Below the pieces are notes generated by a model that worked only from the letters and a program-made list of their open reading frames with translations, had not been told where the DNA came from and did no database searches. Positions 1-11,073 of a stretch of DNA of 30,525 nt are shown piece after piece. The position numbers were made by a program, and so were the translations under genes. The stretch is from Gnetum montanum (lineage: Eukaryota; Streptophyta; Gnetopsida; Gnetales; Gnetaceae). Position 1 is the stretch's first letter. Each line of letters begins with the position of its first letter. The DNA lies in assembly GCA_015680685.1 (NCBI GenBank), contig MNCI01029448.1:8673-39197 (forward strand). The letters are read 5' to 3'.

Positions 1-640
1 TTTTTTTGCATCACAACCACATCATGCAAAGACTTATTTTTATTCACAAAGCTTCCTAATTTTTGAACAATGTCAAAATGGCAGAAAACCCAAGAAAAAG
101 CATCCAAGCACCCAAGAGAATGGCTAGTACAAATGCATCGAATCCCCTTAAAGTCACACATTTTCATCCTTTAAGTCTTTCCTTGGTTTGAAAGGTACCC
201 AGCCACCAATTCATTAAAATTTTACTTAGAAAAAAGGGACTATACAATTCCAAGCCATAGGAAACCATAGAGTTGTATGGATGAGTGGACGCCATGGACT
301 CATTATCTGTTTTACCAAAAGAACCATACCTTAATATCATCATCATAATTCAAAGGTAAAAACCAAACATTAGTAATCAATATGATATAATTCAATCCAC
401 CATCATGAGCACTTATTGAATGATGAATAAAAGTAAATTAAGCAATCCAAAAAATAGTAAAAATATGAACGATGGTGTAAAACAAATTTAAAAAGAACTA
501 AGGGCCTAGAATGGTTAGCATAGGTAGGCATCTCCCCCATGACTAAGTTGGAAGGAGGAGATTTGAAATAGTAAGCAGGGTTGTCCATCAAGAGAGGTAG
601 CATGTGTACTGGTTGTCCTAAGCTCATGGAAAGGTTTGGT
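1..640 (-). repeat. Post-pol conserved block of element A (partial)
   Basis: No credible ORF. On the minus strand this stretch begins with a polypurine-like word (550-531) and continues T-rich, then carries a 'tgactttaaggggatt' word near 170-140. The same order occurs after gag in C (14.6-14.0 kb, minus), D (18.8-19.05 kb) and F (25.4-25.56 kb). In A it follows integrase, which suggests that pol originally sat between gag and this block and was lost from the others. The far-left bases also match C near 14040-14080 ('catgcaaagac'). Confidence 0.6.
531..550 (-). promoter_or_regulatory. Internal polypurine-tract-like motif (element A)
   Basis: Minus-strand caacttagtcatgggggaga. The identical 20-mer occurs on the plus strand at 26751-26770 in element F, and the core resembles the 3' polypurine tracts that sit directly before the LTRs of C, D, E and F. 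It may be an internal plus-strand priming site. Function is inferred. Confidence 0.45.
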
Positions 641-950
641 CTATTGTACGTTAACCAACAATTTCTTGTCTAGGCTCTCAGGTTTGTATATTATCATCGT
701 CCCTAAAGAAAAAGTTGCATAAATAATATAAGGTCCTTCCGACAGTGTTTTAAATTTAGTATGTTGTGGCACATGTGTGGGATTCTAGAGAGAACCTTCT
801 CTCTCAGTTGATATTTAACTTTCCTAATCCTTAGGTCATGACGTTGTTATTGAATGCCTTGTGCAACTCGTTAGATGATAGGACAACTAGTCGATTTTCA
901 TCTAGCAAGTTAAGGGTTACTAACCATTATTTCTATGCTAGATCAAGGTC

Positions 951-1890
951 AAGGTTGAGGTCACATGCCATGGATAGTATACAGAGCTCAGTTTGAATGG
1001 GAAGTGTTGGTAATTTACAGTACACTAACTCATAGGGAGAGTAGCATGTAGAGAGTTTCCATGTGGAGTAGTATGTCCAAAGAGCATTGTTCCATTTACT
1101 GCTCCAGTCTCACCTAAAATTTCAATAGTTCTTGTCAATATTTTCATAATCTCCCTATTGGTGACTTTGGCTTGACCATTCACTTAGGGCTGGTATGGTG
1201 TTGTCAATTTATGCTCAACCCTTAAGCGTTGCATTAATTTCCGAAAAGTTGCACCTGTGAAGTGTGTATCATTGTCTAAAATAAGTGCACGTGGCACACC
1301 AAACTTGTTTATGATTTTTTGTTGAACAAATCATGTAGCTGTAAATGATATACAATCTTTAACAGCAGCTGCTTTGGCCCATTTTGTTAGGTAATCAACA
1401 ACAACAATAATATAAGCTTTTCCATTGGACATTGGTGTAATTGACCCCATAAAATCAATTCCTCAAATGTCGAAGATTCCTAATAGTTGAATCCATTGTT
1501 GCAAATCCTCCATTCTAGCAGTCATTCCCCCATCACGTTGACAGTGCTCACAAGATTAGACAAAATAATGGGCATCTCGAAATAATGTAGGCCAATAATA
1601 TCCTACAAGCAGGATCTTGATGGCCATTCATCTCCCAATGTAATGACCCCCACAAGGACCCTCATGAGTATCTTGGAGAACTCATAGTTTATCTATATTG
1701 AGAACACACCATCAAACCAAGCCATTGGGAAACACTTTGTAAAGCTGCCCATTGATCTCCATAAAGTACTTAGCTCGATGAAGAAACGGTTGTTTCTTCT
1801 TAAGGTTTAACTCTTGTGGTGTTTGTTGCGTAAGGAGATAGGTAAGAATGCTACTATACTAGTTTGTCTCCATGTAGTAGTGAGTATGTC
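951..1890 (-). pseudogene. Integrase domain of element A pol, inactivated
   Basis: Would insert the element cDNA into chromosomal DNA as part of the Pol polyprotein. Read on the minus strand: a pre-integrase segment (about 1800-1700), a zinc-binding HHCC module with paired His near 1670-1636 and Cys-x2-Cys (CEHCQ) near 1553-1540, then the catalytic core from 'IDFMGSI' (about 1455) through 'VVVDYLTKWAKA' with the first Asp and 'LDNDTHF' with the second. The third catalytic residue, normally the Glu of the NGQAE motif, reads Lys here (NGQAKVTNREI, near 1180-1150). Several in-frame stops and a weak C-terminal end confirm a pseudogene. RNase H, expected between this domain and RT, is missing; the segment joins RT almost directly near 1890. 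Confidence 0.85.
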
Positions 1891-1899
1891 TAAGGAATG

Positions 1900-3270
1900 A
1901 CCAAATATCTTTAACAATTTCTGATTGATAGGTAATTCCTGGATAATTTTTATTTTCTCAAGGTTTACCTCTATCCCTGTGTGTGAGATTTTGTGCCCTA
2001 GTACTACGTCTTCTTGGACCATCAAATGGCTTTTTTGCCAATTGAGCCTCAAATTGGTTTCTACACATCTTTTTAACACTTGCTCCAACCGGTCCAAGGC
2101 TTGATCAAAGTTTGCTCCATAAGTGGAGAAGTCATCCATAAAGACCTCCACGCCATTCCTTATTTGCTATTGGAATATGCTTAGAACTAGTTGTTGAAAT
2201 GTTACAGGGGCATTGCACAAGCCAAACGGCATCATTTTGTATGCGAACATTCCCCAAGGACTGGTGAATGTAGTCTTGGCTTGGTCTTCTAGAGCTATTT
2301 TTATTTGGTTATATCCACTATATTCATCTAGAAAACTTAATAATGATGCCCTGTAATGGTGTCTAAGACTTGGTTGACAAATGGCAATGAAAAGTGATCT
2401 TTGAATGTTGCCATATTTAGTAGCCTGAAATCTATGCAGACCCTCCATTTGCCTTCCTTTTTAGGCACAATAACTAAGGGGCTAACCCATTCACTATCAA
2501 CAATGGGGTATATGAACCTAGCCTTGAGAAGTTGTTTGATTTCTTCCTTAACTACTTACTTCGACTTTGGGTTCAAACGCCTCTGCGGTTGTCTTCGAGG
2601 CTTCATGGAGGGGTTAGTGTAAATTCTATGTTGGCATATCCTAGGATCTATTCTAATTAATTTTGGATATGACCAAGCAAAGGCTTTTGACCATTTATTT
2701 ATTATCTTAAGTAGTTCTTCTTTCTATTGAGGAGCAAGCTTAGCATTGATAATTACCTATTTTCCATTTTTAAGAAACGTGTATTCCATACCGGTGGGCA
2801 ATGGTTTCAGCTTGAGGGGCTCCTACTTAAATTTCTCAATAATTTCTAAATTTCCCCAATTGATATTTTCAAGGTTAAGACTTGAAAGTTGACAGTGGAC
2901 TTGCTCTAATGTGTCTATGCTATCAATGTAAGCACAAGTTAAACCCTCAATTGGTTTCATGCATATGAGTGAACTACTTTCTTGATCAGTTGTCAGCCAT
3001 TGGGTGTCTTCCTGTCATGTGGCTACTGCATACAGGCACCTTTATATGTTAATCACTTGTGCACACTGGTTGCATGCAGGCAATGCTAAACTTTGTACAA
3101 ACCATGACCTCTACATGCAATTACACCCTATGTCACTGCATGCGATGCACAGAACTTTCTTCTTCTTAATCTTTTCGAATGTATTTTCCTTTGATATTTC
3201 TAGGGAAACATCACGGATTCCTAGGCATGCATTGATGGTGCTTAGCCGTGCTCTTCCCATTATGATTGGG
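1900..3270 (-). pseudogene. Protease end and reverse transcriptase of element A pol
   Basis: Would copy element RNA into cDNA inside the capsid-like particle. Minus-strand reading: the C-terminal part of a retropepsin-like protease ('DFPIIMGRARLSTINACLG', about 3270-3200), a linker with the Athila-like phrase 'LKPLPTGMEYTFLKNGK' (about 2810-2760), then RT from 'HRIYTNPSMKP' (about 2630) through 'VPKKEGKWRVCIDFRLLN' (2478-2425), 'FLDEYSGYNQ', 'MPFGLCNAP', and the catalytic box FMDD at 2142-2131. RT reads in one frame from about 2340 to 1900 with a single stop (2169-2167); a frameshift lies near 2350. The RT thumb ends around 'QKLLKIFGHS' and is joined to pre-integrase sequence, so roughly an RNase H-sized piece is deleted. 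The protease active-site half is also gone. Confidence 0.88.
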
Positions 3271-3279
3271 AAGTCCCCC

Positions 3280-4744
3280 TTACCGTATCTCACCTTCTTC
3301 CTTAGCAACTTGCTCCAATAGTCTTTGAATTTGATGAGACCTAAGCTCGGATAGTCTTCCTTGGGCATAAGTCCCAAGGGTTCTTCTTTTTTCATGCCTA
3401 AGCCCATCTATGAGATGGTGTAATTGATCCCTTTCTAAATAACCATGGCTAGGACAACAATGTAACAATGCATAGTATCGACCCATGGCAGCATCCAAGG
3501 GTTCATGTCCTCCTTATTTCCAGCCTTAGATTTACTTTTCTAGGTTGGACACTTGGGAGTACGTTTGGTACTTATCGTTAAATAATTTTAACATAGTACT
3601 CCATCTACGAATAGATTCTAATTCTAAGGACCGATAACTAGTGTCCACGGGAAAAACTTAAGTTTTTACCATTCGTTCTCTATGTTTTGTAAGGCACACA
3701 TGTCATGGAATGCTTGTAAATTATTCTAAGGATCAGCATTGTATCCCCCTTGAAATCATGGGATATTTTTCATATCTAATCTCTTGATCCTACTATATTT
3801 GTAGTGCCTTGTTGGAATTCTAACAACCTTAGTTATGTCTAACATACTTCAAGTAGCGCGTAGGGGTTCATCATGATCATCTCGTCCATGGCATCTATGA
3901 TGCCTACGTTGTTCCCTTCTCTCCCTTCTTCTATGTCGTGACTCTCAAGAGTGCCCTCTTCCCCTTTCCTAGCTATTTTGTCTATGACTTCCACTTTGTC
4001 TAACTTTATCCCCATGGTCTTTTTCTTTATGACCATGTCCAGATATTGTAGGAGAGGGTGAAGGAGATGATGAAGGTGAAGAAGAAGGAGAACCATCACC
4101 ATGACAGTGTCTACTACCTTCTCTTCTGCGGTCTCAGCCCCGATCATGATTATGATCAAAATGTCCACCTTTATCATAAGTTCATGTCCCTTTTGGACCC
4201 TTTGTGCCATGGGTATGTTATGAATAGTGGAATGAAGGTCTTGATACACAACCCCTTGGCCAAAGTCAATGGGAGGAACATCATTGTATGGGCAACTGCC
4301 TAAGGTAGGTTCACCATCCTCATTTTCACTTAAGACATGTGGGGCATCCTGAGACCACTTACCCTTCAAAGACTTATGATGTCTCTCCTATTGCAAGTCC
4401 CTTTGATCTTGTGCCTCTATGGGATAGTATTCTCTTGAGTCATGGTCTTGCACAATGTATTCTGCATGTAAGTGCGGCATGCCAATTCGTGTGAGAGCAT
4501 GAAGAAGCATGCTTGGGACTGAACGATCGGGAGGTAACAATATGTTACCCTCTAAGTCTCACCAATGCAATTGTTAATCTTGATGGAGGATAAAGGTAAA
4601 GTCTGGTATATACTCATTGGGATGAATATATACCACTCAAACTTGTTGAGGGACTGGCGGATTAATGTCATGTGTATTACATCGCTAATTGTTTCCTATT
4701 TCAGAACTAGGCGGTGAGGTGCTTTCGTATGAAGAAGGAGACAT
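3280..4744 (-). pseudogene. gag pseudogene of element A
   Basis: Gag forms the capsid-like particle that packages element RNA. The start is chosen at 4744 (MSPSSYESTSPPSS), 118 bases after the primer site on the minus strand. An acidic/polar N-terminal region (4370-4150) is followed by an Arg/His/Asp/Ser-rich stretch that is frame-broken (4170-3960), then 'RIKRLDMKNIP' (about 3790) and the retrotransposon gag core near 3498-3280 ('RYYALLHCCPSHG', 'LIDGLRHEKRRTLGTYAQG'). The core matches F gag ('RYYALLNNYPGHE', 'IIDGLRDATRETLGMYAQG') and C gag. After 'QVAKEEGE' the reading jumps into protease sequence, so the Pro/Ser-rich C-terminal half seen in C and F is deleted. Frameshifts near 4200 and 3960; no zinc knuckle seen. 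Confidence 0.8.
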
Positions 4745-4861
4745 ACTTGACTATTCAGTGTGCAATGTATTCTTGTTTATTATTTTCTCAACCAACCCTA
4801 AGGGTTCATTCCAATGATGTGAATGATTTCCTATGTTCTAGTTAGCACACAAACAACTAAG

Positions 4862-4879
4862 TCCCCGACAACGACACTA
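4862..4879 (-). other. Primer binding site, tRNA-Asp type (element A)
   Basis: Minus strand reads tagtgtcgttgtcgggga, 14 of 18 matches to TGGCGCCGTTGCCGGGGA, the complement of a plant tRNA-Asp(GTC) 3' end as I know it. All four differences are G-to-A or C-to-T. It is one base inside the LTR end, as in element F. Confidence 0.8.
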
Positions 4880-5659
4880 ATGATGATCAGAGAGGTACCC
4901 CTACACTCAACCATAAGAATATGAGTGTTTCATGCACAATCTAATCAAATTCCAAGGACTAAGTGCTTATGCACCCTTGTGAAACAAGGATAGGTTGGTT
5001 GATTGTTGTCTTCCCAAGCTTACCTGTATGTCATGATTGTATGGTTAAGTAAGCTTGAAGCATATGATTTTTATAGCTTTATGTTTTTATGTCTTGCTAC
5101 TAATAAGGGAGGAGACAAAGATAACTAAGTGACTAATTTACCTTAACTACTGATTAACTAGGCTTTAACTAATCCTAACACCAGCATCCGTTCTCATTTG
5201 CCATACACATCTTGAACCAGTGCAACACTATTTGGATTACCAAACGCTAATCGTTACTAGGTTACCAAGTGTTACACACATGCTTAAAGTGATCGTATGG
5301 AGTGTAATTTAATGATTTTCTTAATTAATAAAAATGAATTTCTACACTAATAACATAAATGTAAAGTGCATAAAATAAAATAAATGCATAATAAAATAAA
5401 AGAAATATGTAAGAAAACAAATCTCAAGTGCTACAAGGATGAATCGAAGAGCTCGTTTTTATTGCCATACACAAGGTGTGCTCAGGTACACAATGCTTGA
5501 ATAAAGATCCATCCACACTTAGACCTGCTGTTGTAGGCACTTGGAAAATACTTTAACAGACTACAAGAGTTTTGCTACTTGACTCCTACCAAACTTCTTT
5601 CCTAGACTTCCTCTTGACTCATTCTTCTGAATTACTCCCTATTGTGTGCCTGGGCACTA

Positions 5660-5667
5660 TATTTATA
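5660..5667 (-). promoter_or_regulatory. TATA box of LTR A
   Basis: Minus strand tataaata, about 115 bp from the LTR 5' end, in the same place relative to the U3 repeat array as in LTRs C-F (12300-12307 minus, 20731-20738, 21663-21670, 22316-22323, 30115-30122). Confidence 0.7.
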
Positions 5668-5690
5668 GGCCTAGGAGTAACCCAGCAATA

Positions 5691-5778
5691 ACTGCTCTAA
5701 TAATAACCACTCTAATAATTAGAGTGATTGCTCTAATAATTAGAGTAACTGCTCTAATTATTAGAGTAACTGCTCTCA
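5691..5778 (-). repeat. Palindromic tandem repeat in U3 of LTR A
   Basis: About 3.5 units of roughly 21-24 bp built on ctctaataattagag, itself a near-perfect palindrome. It lies between the LTR 5' end and the TATA box at 5667-5660. Probably a promoter or enhancer array; the role is inferred from position. Confidence 0.75.
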
Positions 5779-5781
5779 TCA

Positions 5782-7371
5782 TGTCTTTTGAATTATTTTT
5801 AAATTCTTCATCTCCTTCATAGTCAACATCTCGATCTCCATTTAATCCCTCAACAAAATAGACCATGCACTTACATGATGATACTAGATGTTTGTTAGAA
5901 GGAAAACCATTTGTCAAACTATATTTAACAATAATGCAAGTGACCAAACTTACATGAGCAAAGAATGGTGTTTTTTATTTTTCGATCAAGAATTCTATAA
6001 TTTATTCATTTATGCCCTATTAATAATGTATATTAACTCTAAAAATTTTGCATCATGCTTCCAAACTATTTAATTTTTCTTCAAATTTATAATGGTGATG
6101 AAAAGTAAAACTTCTTCATTATAACAAAAATGTTTAATATTCATGTCTCTAGAATCAACCCTAGTAGTTTGAATAGCTCATGCAAAGTTTACCTTGATAT
6201 CTTCTATTTTTTTCGAAGAAATATACTTTGCAAATACATGTTCCTAATTTTCTATAATTTTTAGTAGGCATAATCAATATACTATTTGTATGTTACATAT
6301 TTTTCCATCTTGTATTTTAAACTTAAAAATAATATGATCTTATTCTTACTCTATTAGTTAGTGTTGACATGAATATAGGAATATTTGCATGAAAACATTT
6401 TGCTTCATCATACATGCAACCTTTATTGTTTTTCAAAAGATTGAAGCTTTATTTGTTTTTATATTTTATTTTTCCATATCTTTAAAACCTTACTTTTAGC
6501 AATTTTCTATGCTTAATATGAATTAATTATTACATTAAAATTTTAAATACTACAATTTTGTAGCCATAGTTCTACTTCAAATACCATTCTTATTGTTGAG
6601 ATTTTTGAATGATTTCTCTTGAGGTCCAATTACTATTTTTAGTATTAAAATAAAACATTAAAAATTGATGCAATAACCTAACTTTTGATGGTAACATGTT
6701 ATTTTTTAATATTAGTTGATATAGGTCCAACTAGTTTTGGACCAATGGGACTTATCATACAAATCATAGTGTGATTCAATCATAAGTTTGGAAGACAATG
6801 TTGAGTGAATTTCCAAGAACATTCATGTATATCATTTCATTTAAAAAATATATAAGAGATTATAATATATATAATACAAATGAGAAGCCATGTTGCAATG
6901 GTGAGAGATCAAGAAAATATTTATAATTTTATCTTGTATAATTTTTATAGATTTTATGAATGCAAGAACAAAGAAAACATAAACACATAGACACATCACA
7001 ATCCCTTTCAGGGATAGGTGTAATGCTTTTTCTGCAATCCCTCTTAGGGACAAGTGCAACACCATACTCAAAATGCAATAAAAATGACTCTTAGTCATAA
7101 CCTTGATAGCCTGACATCATGTTGTATAGTTATGACCTCTTTTTATAAGGAACAAATCATTGCAGTTCAATCTATGACAATTAAATAAATATTTTTATTA
7201 TTTTTAATGTTTAATATTTCTATTTTTTTAGTGTTTAAGGAATCACTAATAGCATAAGAAAAATCATGAGCTTTATTCACTGCACAAACACTAGACTCTA
7301 CATCAACCAAATGGTTTTGCACTATGTAAGTAAGGTAGCACTTTGATAAAGTCGAGTTGCACTTACGAAAG
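5782..7371. other. AT-rich stretch with no recognised gene
   Basis: About 1.6 kb upstream of the 5' LTR of A. Translation in six frames gives only short, low-complexity readings that I cannot assign. It could be host intergenic DNA, or an old LTR: the minus strand has TGATGTCAGG at 7119, two dyads at 7050-7001, a TATA-like tataaaa near 6950-6944 and ATCATCA ending at 5877. That LTR reading is weak, because the paired 'ttggtaa' words of the other LTRs are absent. Confidence 0.4.
7001..7050. repeat. Two short dyads (ATCCCT...AGGGAT)
   Basis: atccctttcagggat (7001-7015, perfect 6-bp arms) and tccctcttaggga (7038-7050, 5-bp arms) lie 37 bp apart within a degenerate direct repeat (caatccct...aggga.a.gtg). 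The design resembles the U3 palindrome arrays of the recognised LTRs. Confidence 0.45.
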
Positions 7372-7949
7372 TGATGACTCAAAACACACATACACACACA
7401 CAAAACTAGACATAAAAAGTCAAATAGAAATGCTATTTATGACTTTTTTTTGTTTGCAAGCTTATCCCATGTACTTATAGTTTTAGGGACATAACGGCAA
7501 AGGTTTGCTAGCATCCAAGTATCAACTAAGGTATATCAACACAACCTAGGCATCCTAGAATTACACTAGAGGTAATTGGATAGAAAAGTAGTCAAAATGG
7601 GTTTATAAGGGGAGTGCATTAACACCCTTATGTTGACATAGGGGATACACTCATGCAAGGTAGTTAGAACATCCTTGCCAAGCACACTTTGCTCACCCTA
7701 TTCTAGATGAGAGCTGGAATGCCAAGGAACATGTTGGAAGGTTTCTAAAGTTTCCAAACAAAGATGGAAACATCATAGGAAACCTAAAACATGCACCAAA
7801 CCTACAAGTGTAAAATGAAAGGCTAGGATGCAAATGTAGAAGGTAGAAACCTCAACCATGCACATGAAAATAATAAACATAGAGTGTGAAATACTTCGTG
7901 AATTTAGGGCTTATAATCGACTTATAAAATGCCACTAGATTACTCATCA
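7372..7949 (-). repeat. Probable 3' LTR of element B (far end uncertain)
   Basis: Minus strand begins TGATGAGTAATC at 7949, directly after tttttggggaa (7960-7950), a polypurine-like tract at the right distance after the ORF2 stop. A palindromic U3 segment (7658-7616) and a TATA-like ttataaac (7608-7601) follow in the order seen in other LTRs. The end at 7372 (..GAGTCATCA) is a guess based on the TCATCA terminus. Confidence 0.5.
7383..7405. repeat. Short CA-rich microsatellite
   Basis: acacacatacacacacacaaa, an imperfect (CA)n of about 20 bp near the proposed LTR end. Confidence 0.7.
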
Positions 7950-8090
7950 TTCCCCAAAAACTAAGTAAATCTAATTCCATAACTTTACACCCAAGACATA
8001 AAACATGGACTAAACACATGACATGATCAATGTGGAGGAATACAATTGTACAAATATATAGACAATGACTATAATACAATACAAGCCACA

Positions 8091-10645
8091 TCACTGAGAA
8101 GTGCCAAGTGATGATGGCTAAGAGAGGAAGCCCCCTGATGTGGTTGTTGGATATAGAAAGAAGTCTAAAGAGTTAGGTGTGGACATTTAGAATATTTGAT
8201 GTTGGACCTCAAGGTTCATTACCCTTTCTTGGAGCTACCAATTTTGTTCATGCATTAATCCCTGCTCTTGTAGAAGTGCTTAATGTCATTCCTTAACATC
8301 TATCTAGAACTACTTGTAACTTCTCCTTACCTGTGAGAGCCCATGTTCGACCACGTCTAGCTTAATCACTACTCAATGAAGTTTCTCCTCTAACTTTGTG
8401 TCTAGTCATAATGTAAAATTCTAAACCATATAAAAATACCTCTTCCATTCTACCTACATATACTCTTCTTCTTTCTTAAGTCTCCTCTTAAGGATTGCAA
8501 CAATTTCTTTGTGGTGAAGGATGTACATGTTCTATAATAGATTCATTTTCTCTTGTATTGTTGGCTTACTTGTAGCCATTTTTTGGAGTTTGGTGTGGAA
8601 GGTATTGAATTTCACCTTCATCTCATATCTATCTCTAGTTACTCTTTCATTGAGTAGAGCTACAAGTTTATGTAAGTTGCATACCCTGACATCCTAAGTT
8701 GTCTACTTAATTAGATGAATCTTACTAAGTTCATTAGTTGCACTCGTAGTCTTATCTACTAGCTCCTATGACAAGTTCCAATGTTCCTTCTTCATACAAA
8801 AGTATTTTTCTTGAAAGTGAACTATTATTTGACTTTCATTCTCTAACCTTCGTACTTGCTAGGAAAGGGAGAGTATTTGCTTCTCTTTCTCTTAGCTCTT
8901 CTTTTCCTAATTTTGGAACTAATGCTTTACAATTCTAATTTTCTATTTTAAGTCATCCTTCATAAATAGGGCTTATTCGCCAACCTAGCATGCTTGAAAT
9001 AACATAGCTTGTAGGTGCTTGATTTGCACCTTTGGAGTGATTGTAGAATGTACTAGCACCAATGATGTAATGTGTTTTAGTTGTTCTTACAATAATCATA
9101 CCTAAGCTTGACTTCTTCATAACTCCCTTGGATAGAAAATTCTATTAGCATATGTGGTTTCTAACTCCACTTGTATCTTAATGAGTTTATTCTCTACTAA
9201 ACTATCAATATTCCTCAATAGCAACTAAACACTTGGATCAAGCCTTTGCTCTTGTTCTACCTAATGGCTAGTCCTAAGTTTATTAGTGGGTACCTGGATG
9301 ACTTCTGCCACATGTTGGACATTATGCATGCTACACCTCAATTTATATGAAGAGGAAACACTTCACAAATAAATATGAGTCTAAGGCTAAACTAGGACAT
9401 CATGATGGATCATGGATAAATCATCCAACAAGGGAGGAGGGAACTAGTATAGATCTTTCCTTATAGCCTTACCATCCATGATGACTCCCATCATGTCTAA
9501 GGAATTATTACCAAGATATAGAAAACCCTTAATGTGAATTATGGTAGCCTACCTCTCACCTTCAACATGCATAACAAGTCAAAAATAACCATTAGGAAGA
9601 GGTACCTAGCTTGAGGCATAGATGGTATCCTTGTTTGGTGTTGGGAGAGATGGTCTAAATGATAGATGTAGAATATCTCCATAAAAGGCTTCTCATCCTT
9701 TGAATTCAATATGGCCCCAATGATCTCTAGATGTTGCCTTAGAGCCACCACCATTATGTTCTCTGAATTCATCATTCCTATAGTTGTGGGATGTATTCTC
9801 ACATGATTGGCTATACCTACTAGTTTGCAGAGTTTTCTAATTAATCCTAAAAAAAATATAGGATGTTGATGGTGCACTTCCCTCTCATCATTTTTACAAG
9901 TTTAGCCCCTTGAGTAGATATACTTGATGATTATTTAGGCAGCAAAAATTTGTGCATGAAGATTTTGTATATAACATTATAAACTAGGAGAATTTTAGAC
10001 ATCTTTATCTCTAACTTTTTCATATTGAAGACCTCGAGCAAAACTTTTGACCTAAGCTTGGGCTCAATCTTCTAGGTTCATGGATGTTAATTGTTGGTAG
10101 GCTCACTTGGAAATCTAGTGATTGTGGAGATTGTCCATGTTAACATAGGCACATGATTTCCACCAACAAACATCATGGTACCATTTGCTATAAGGTTTTG
10201 GTAGAACTCTTCTACCTCATTCCAACAACAAATAAAGGATTAGGTTATATACTCATGGAAGCCTATCTACTACAATGATTCCTTTAGGTTAAGAGGACAA
10301 AGTTGAAGAAGCTAATGGTAAATTTTCCCTCGTAAATTAGTTGCTAGTAAATGTTATATGCACCCATACCCTCTTAGACATCTTCTAGTTCTTCATTATT
10401 ATTGTCTACCAACTCCTCTGGCACTTTTTTAGCCACTTGCTACTATGCATGTGCTAGACCTAAAGCTTGAGAATGTGACCACCTACCATCCAATTTGCTT
10501 CTAGTTGGAGGTCCTTCTAGAGTAGATTCTAGATTAGGAGATCTAAGTTCTTCTCCTTCCTCCTCCTTTAGGATTGATGGTTCAATGGAGGCTTAATATT
10601 GTTTAATGTTATCCCTCCTTAGTCTATGGATTTTTTATTGCAATC
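8091..10645 (-). pseudogene. ORF2 of element B (coiled-coil protein), degraded
   Basis: A diverged copy of F ORF2. The start region matches F around the putative splice acceptor (F tgtgattgcagatgg; here ggtgattgcaataaa, losing both AG and ATG). The minus strand then reads an acidic/Ser-rich segment ('PPTRSKLDGRWSHSQALGLA', about 10510-10440), a globular part ('EEFYQNLIANGTMMFVGG', then 'LTWTISTITRFPSEPTNN', about 10220-10090, and 'RIHPTTIGMMNSENIMVVAL', about 9810-9750), and a long Lys/Glu/Leu-rich coiled coil (9000-8220). It ends 'PSSLGTSQ' plus stop at 8093-8091, like 'PPPLGTT' in F. There are many stops, mostly where Gln (CAA/CAG) would fit, and several frameshifts. Function unknown. Length (about 2.55 kb) is close to F (2.79 kb). 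Confidence 0.65.
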
Positions 10646-11073
10646 ACCCTAACATGATGAGTTGTATGGATTGCTAAAAATCAAGTAACTTTCCTAGGCA
10701 TTACACTACCATTGCAAAGATTATATTTGAAAACAACGATAAGTGTAACCTTTGGAAATACTTGATAAAAACTACCATAACTATGAAATAATGGCATGCA
10801 TGGGTCAATACAAATAAGGTAGAATATGATTAAATAACTACCAAATGCATTAAATACATATTCAAATTGATGACTATCCTCCACAACTGAGTTACAAGAT
10901 ACTAGGCTTAAACACGAAGGACAAGAAAGACCAAGTATGCACATAAAAATTATACTAATCTAATCTTTGAGGTGAAAATTTGATAGCATATTGCTTATTT
11001 GTAACTAAATGAGAACAAAGGGAAGTTAAATGAAAAAATAAAAAGTGTTGAAATGAGCTTGGGAAGTTTCCCC

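Larger units (their letters stand above)
1..5781 (-). mobile_element. Element A: gag-pol Ty3/Gypsy LTR retrotransposon, degraded, 3' end off window
   Basis: Read on the minus strand the order is LTR (5781-4881), tRNA-Asp primer site (4879-4862), gag (4744-3280), protease end and reverse transcriptase (3270-1900), integrase (1890-951), then a noncoding 3' block running off the window start. PR-RT-IN order makes it Ty3/Gypsy, and the Asp primer site plus the PR-RT linker style point to the Athila/Tat branch. It is the only element here with pol. Two internal deletions and many stops show it is dead. The 3' LTR and the second target-site copy are not in view; the 5 bp next to the 5' LTR are tgtct (5782-5786). 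Confidence 0.85.
4881..5781 (-). repeat. 5' LTR of element A (901 bp)
   Basis: On the minus strand it begins TGATGAGAGC (5781) and ends CTGATCATCA (4881), giving a TGATGA/TCATCA terminal inverted repeat. A TATA box (tataaata) is at 5667-5660. The U3 between TATA and the 5' end holds a palindromic tandem repeat. Towards U5 it carries the paired 'cttggtaac / tttggtaatcc' words (5271-5233) shared with the LTRs of C-F. The last 60 bases (tgagtgtaggggtacc) match the end of the F LTR. Confidence 0.85.

Noticed and set aside
2401-2622. Plus-strand ORF of 73 codons
   Set aside because: Antisense to the reverse transcriptase of element A, whose conserved motifs read on the minus strand.
3004-3321. 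Plus-strand ORF of 105 codons
   Set aside because: Antisense to protease and linker of element A; composition gives a spurious Cys/His-rich peptide.
4058-4303. Plus-strand ORF beginning Lys/Glu/His-rich
   Set aside because: Shadow of the Arg/His/Ser-rich gag segment on the minus strand.
5691-5778. Regularly spaced palindromic repeat, CRISPR-like at first sight
   Set aside because: Units are contiguous without unique spacers, inside a plant LTR U3.
10681-10944. Minus-strand ORF of 87 codons with Cys/Ser/Leu-rich start, signal-peptide-like
   Set aside because: Lies between the putative LTR and ORF2 of B, has no counterpart in F, and is short in AT-rich DNA.
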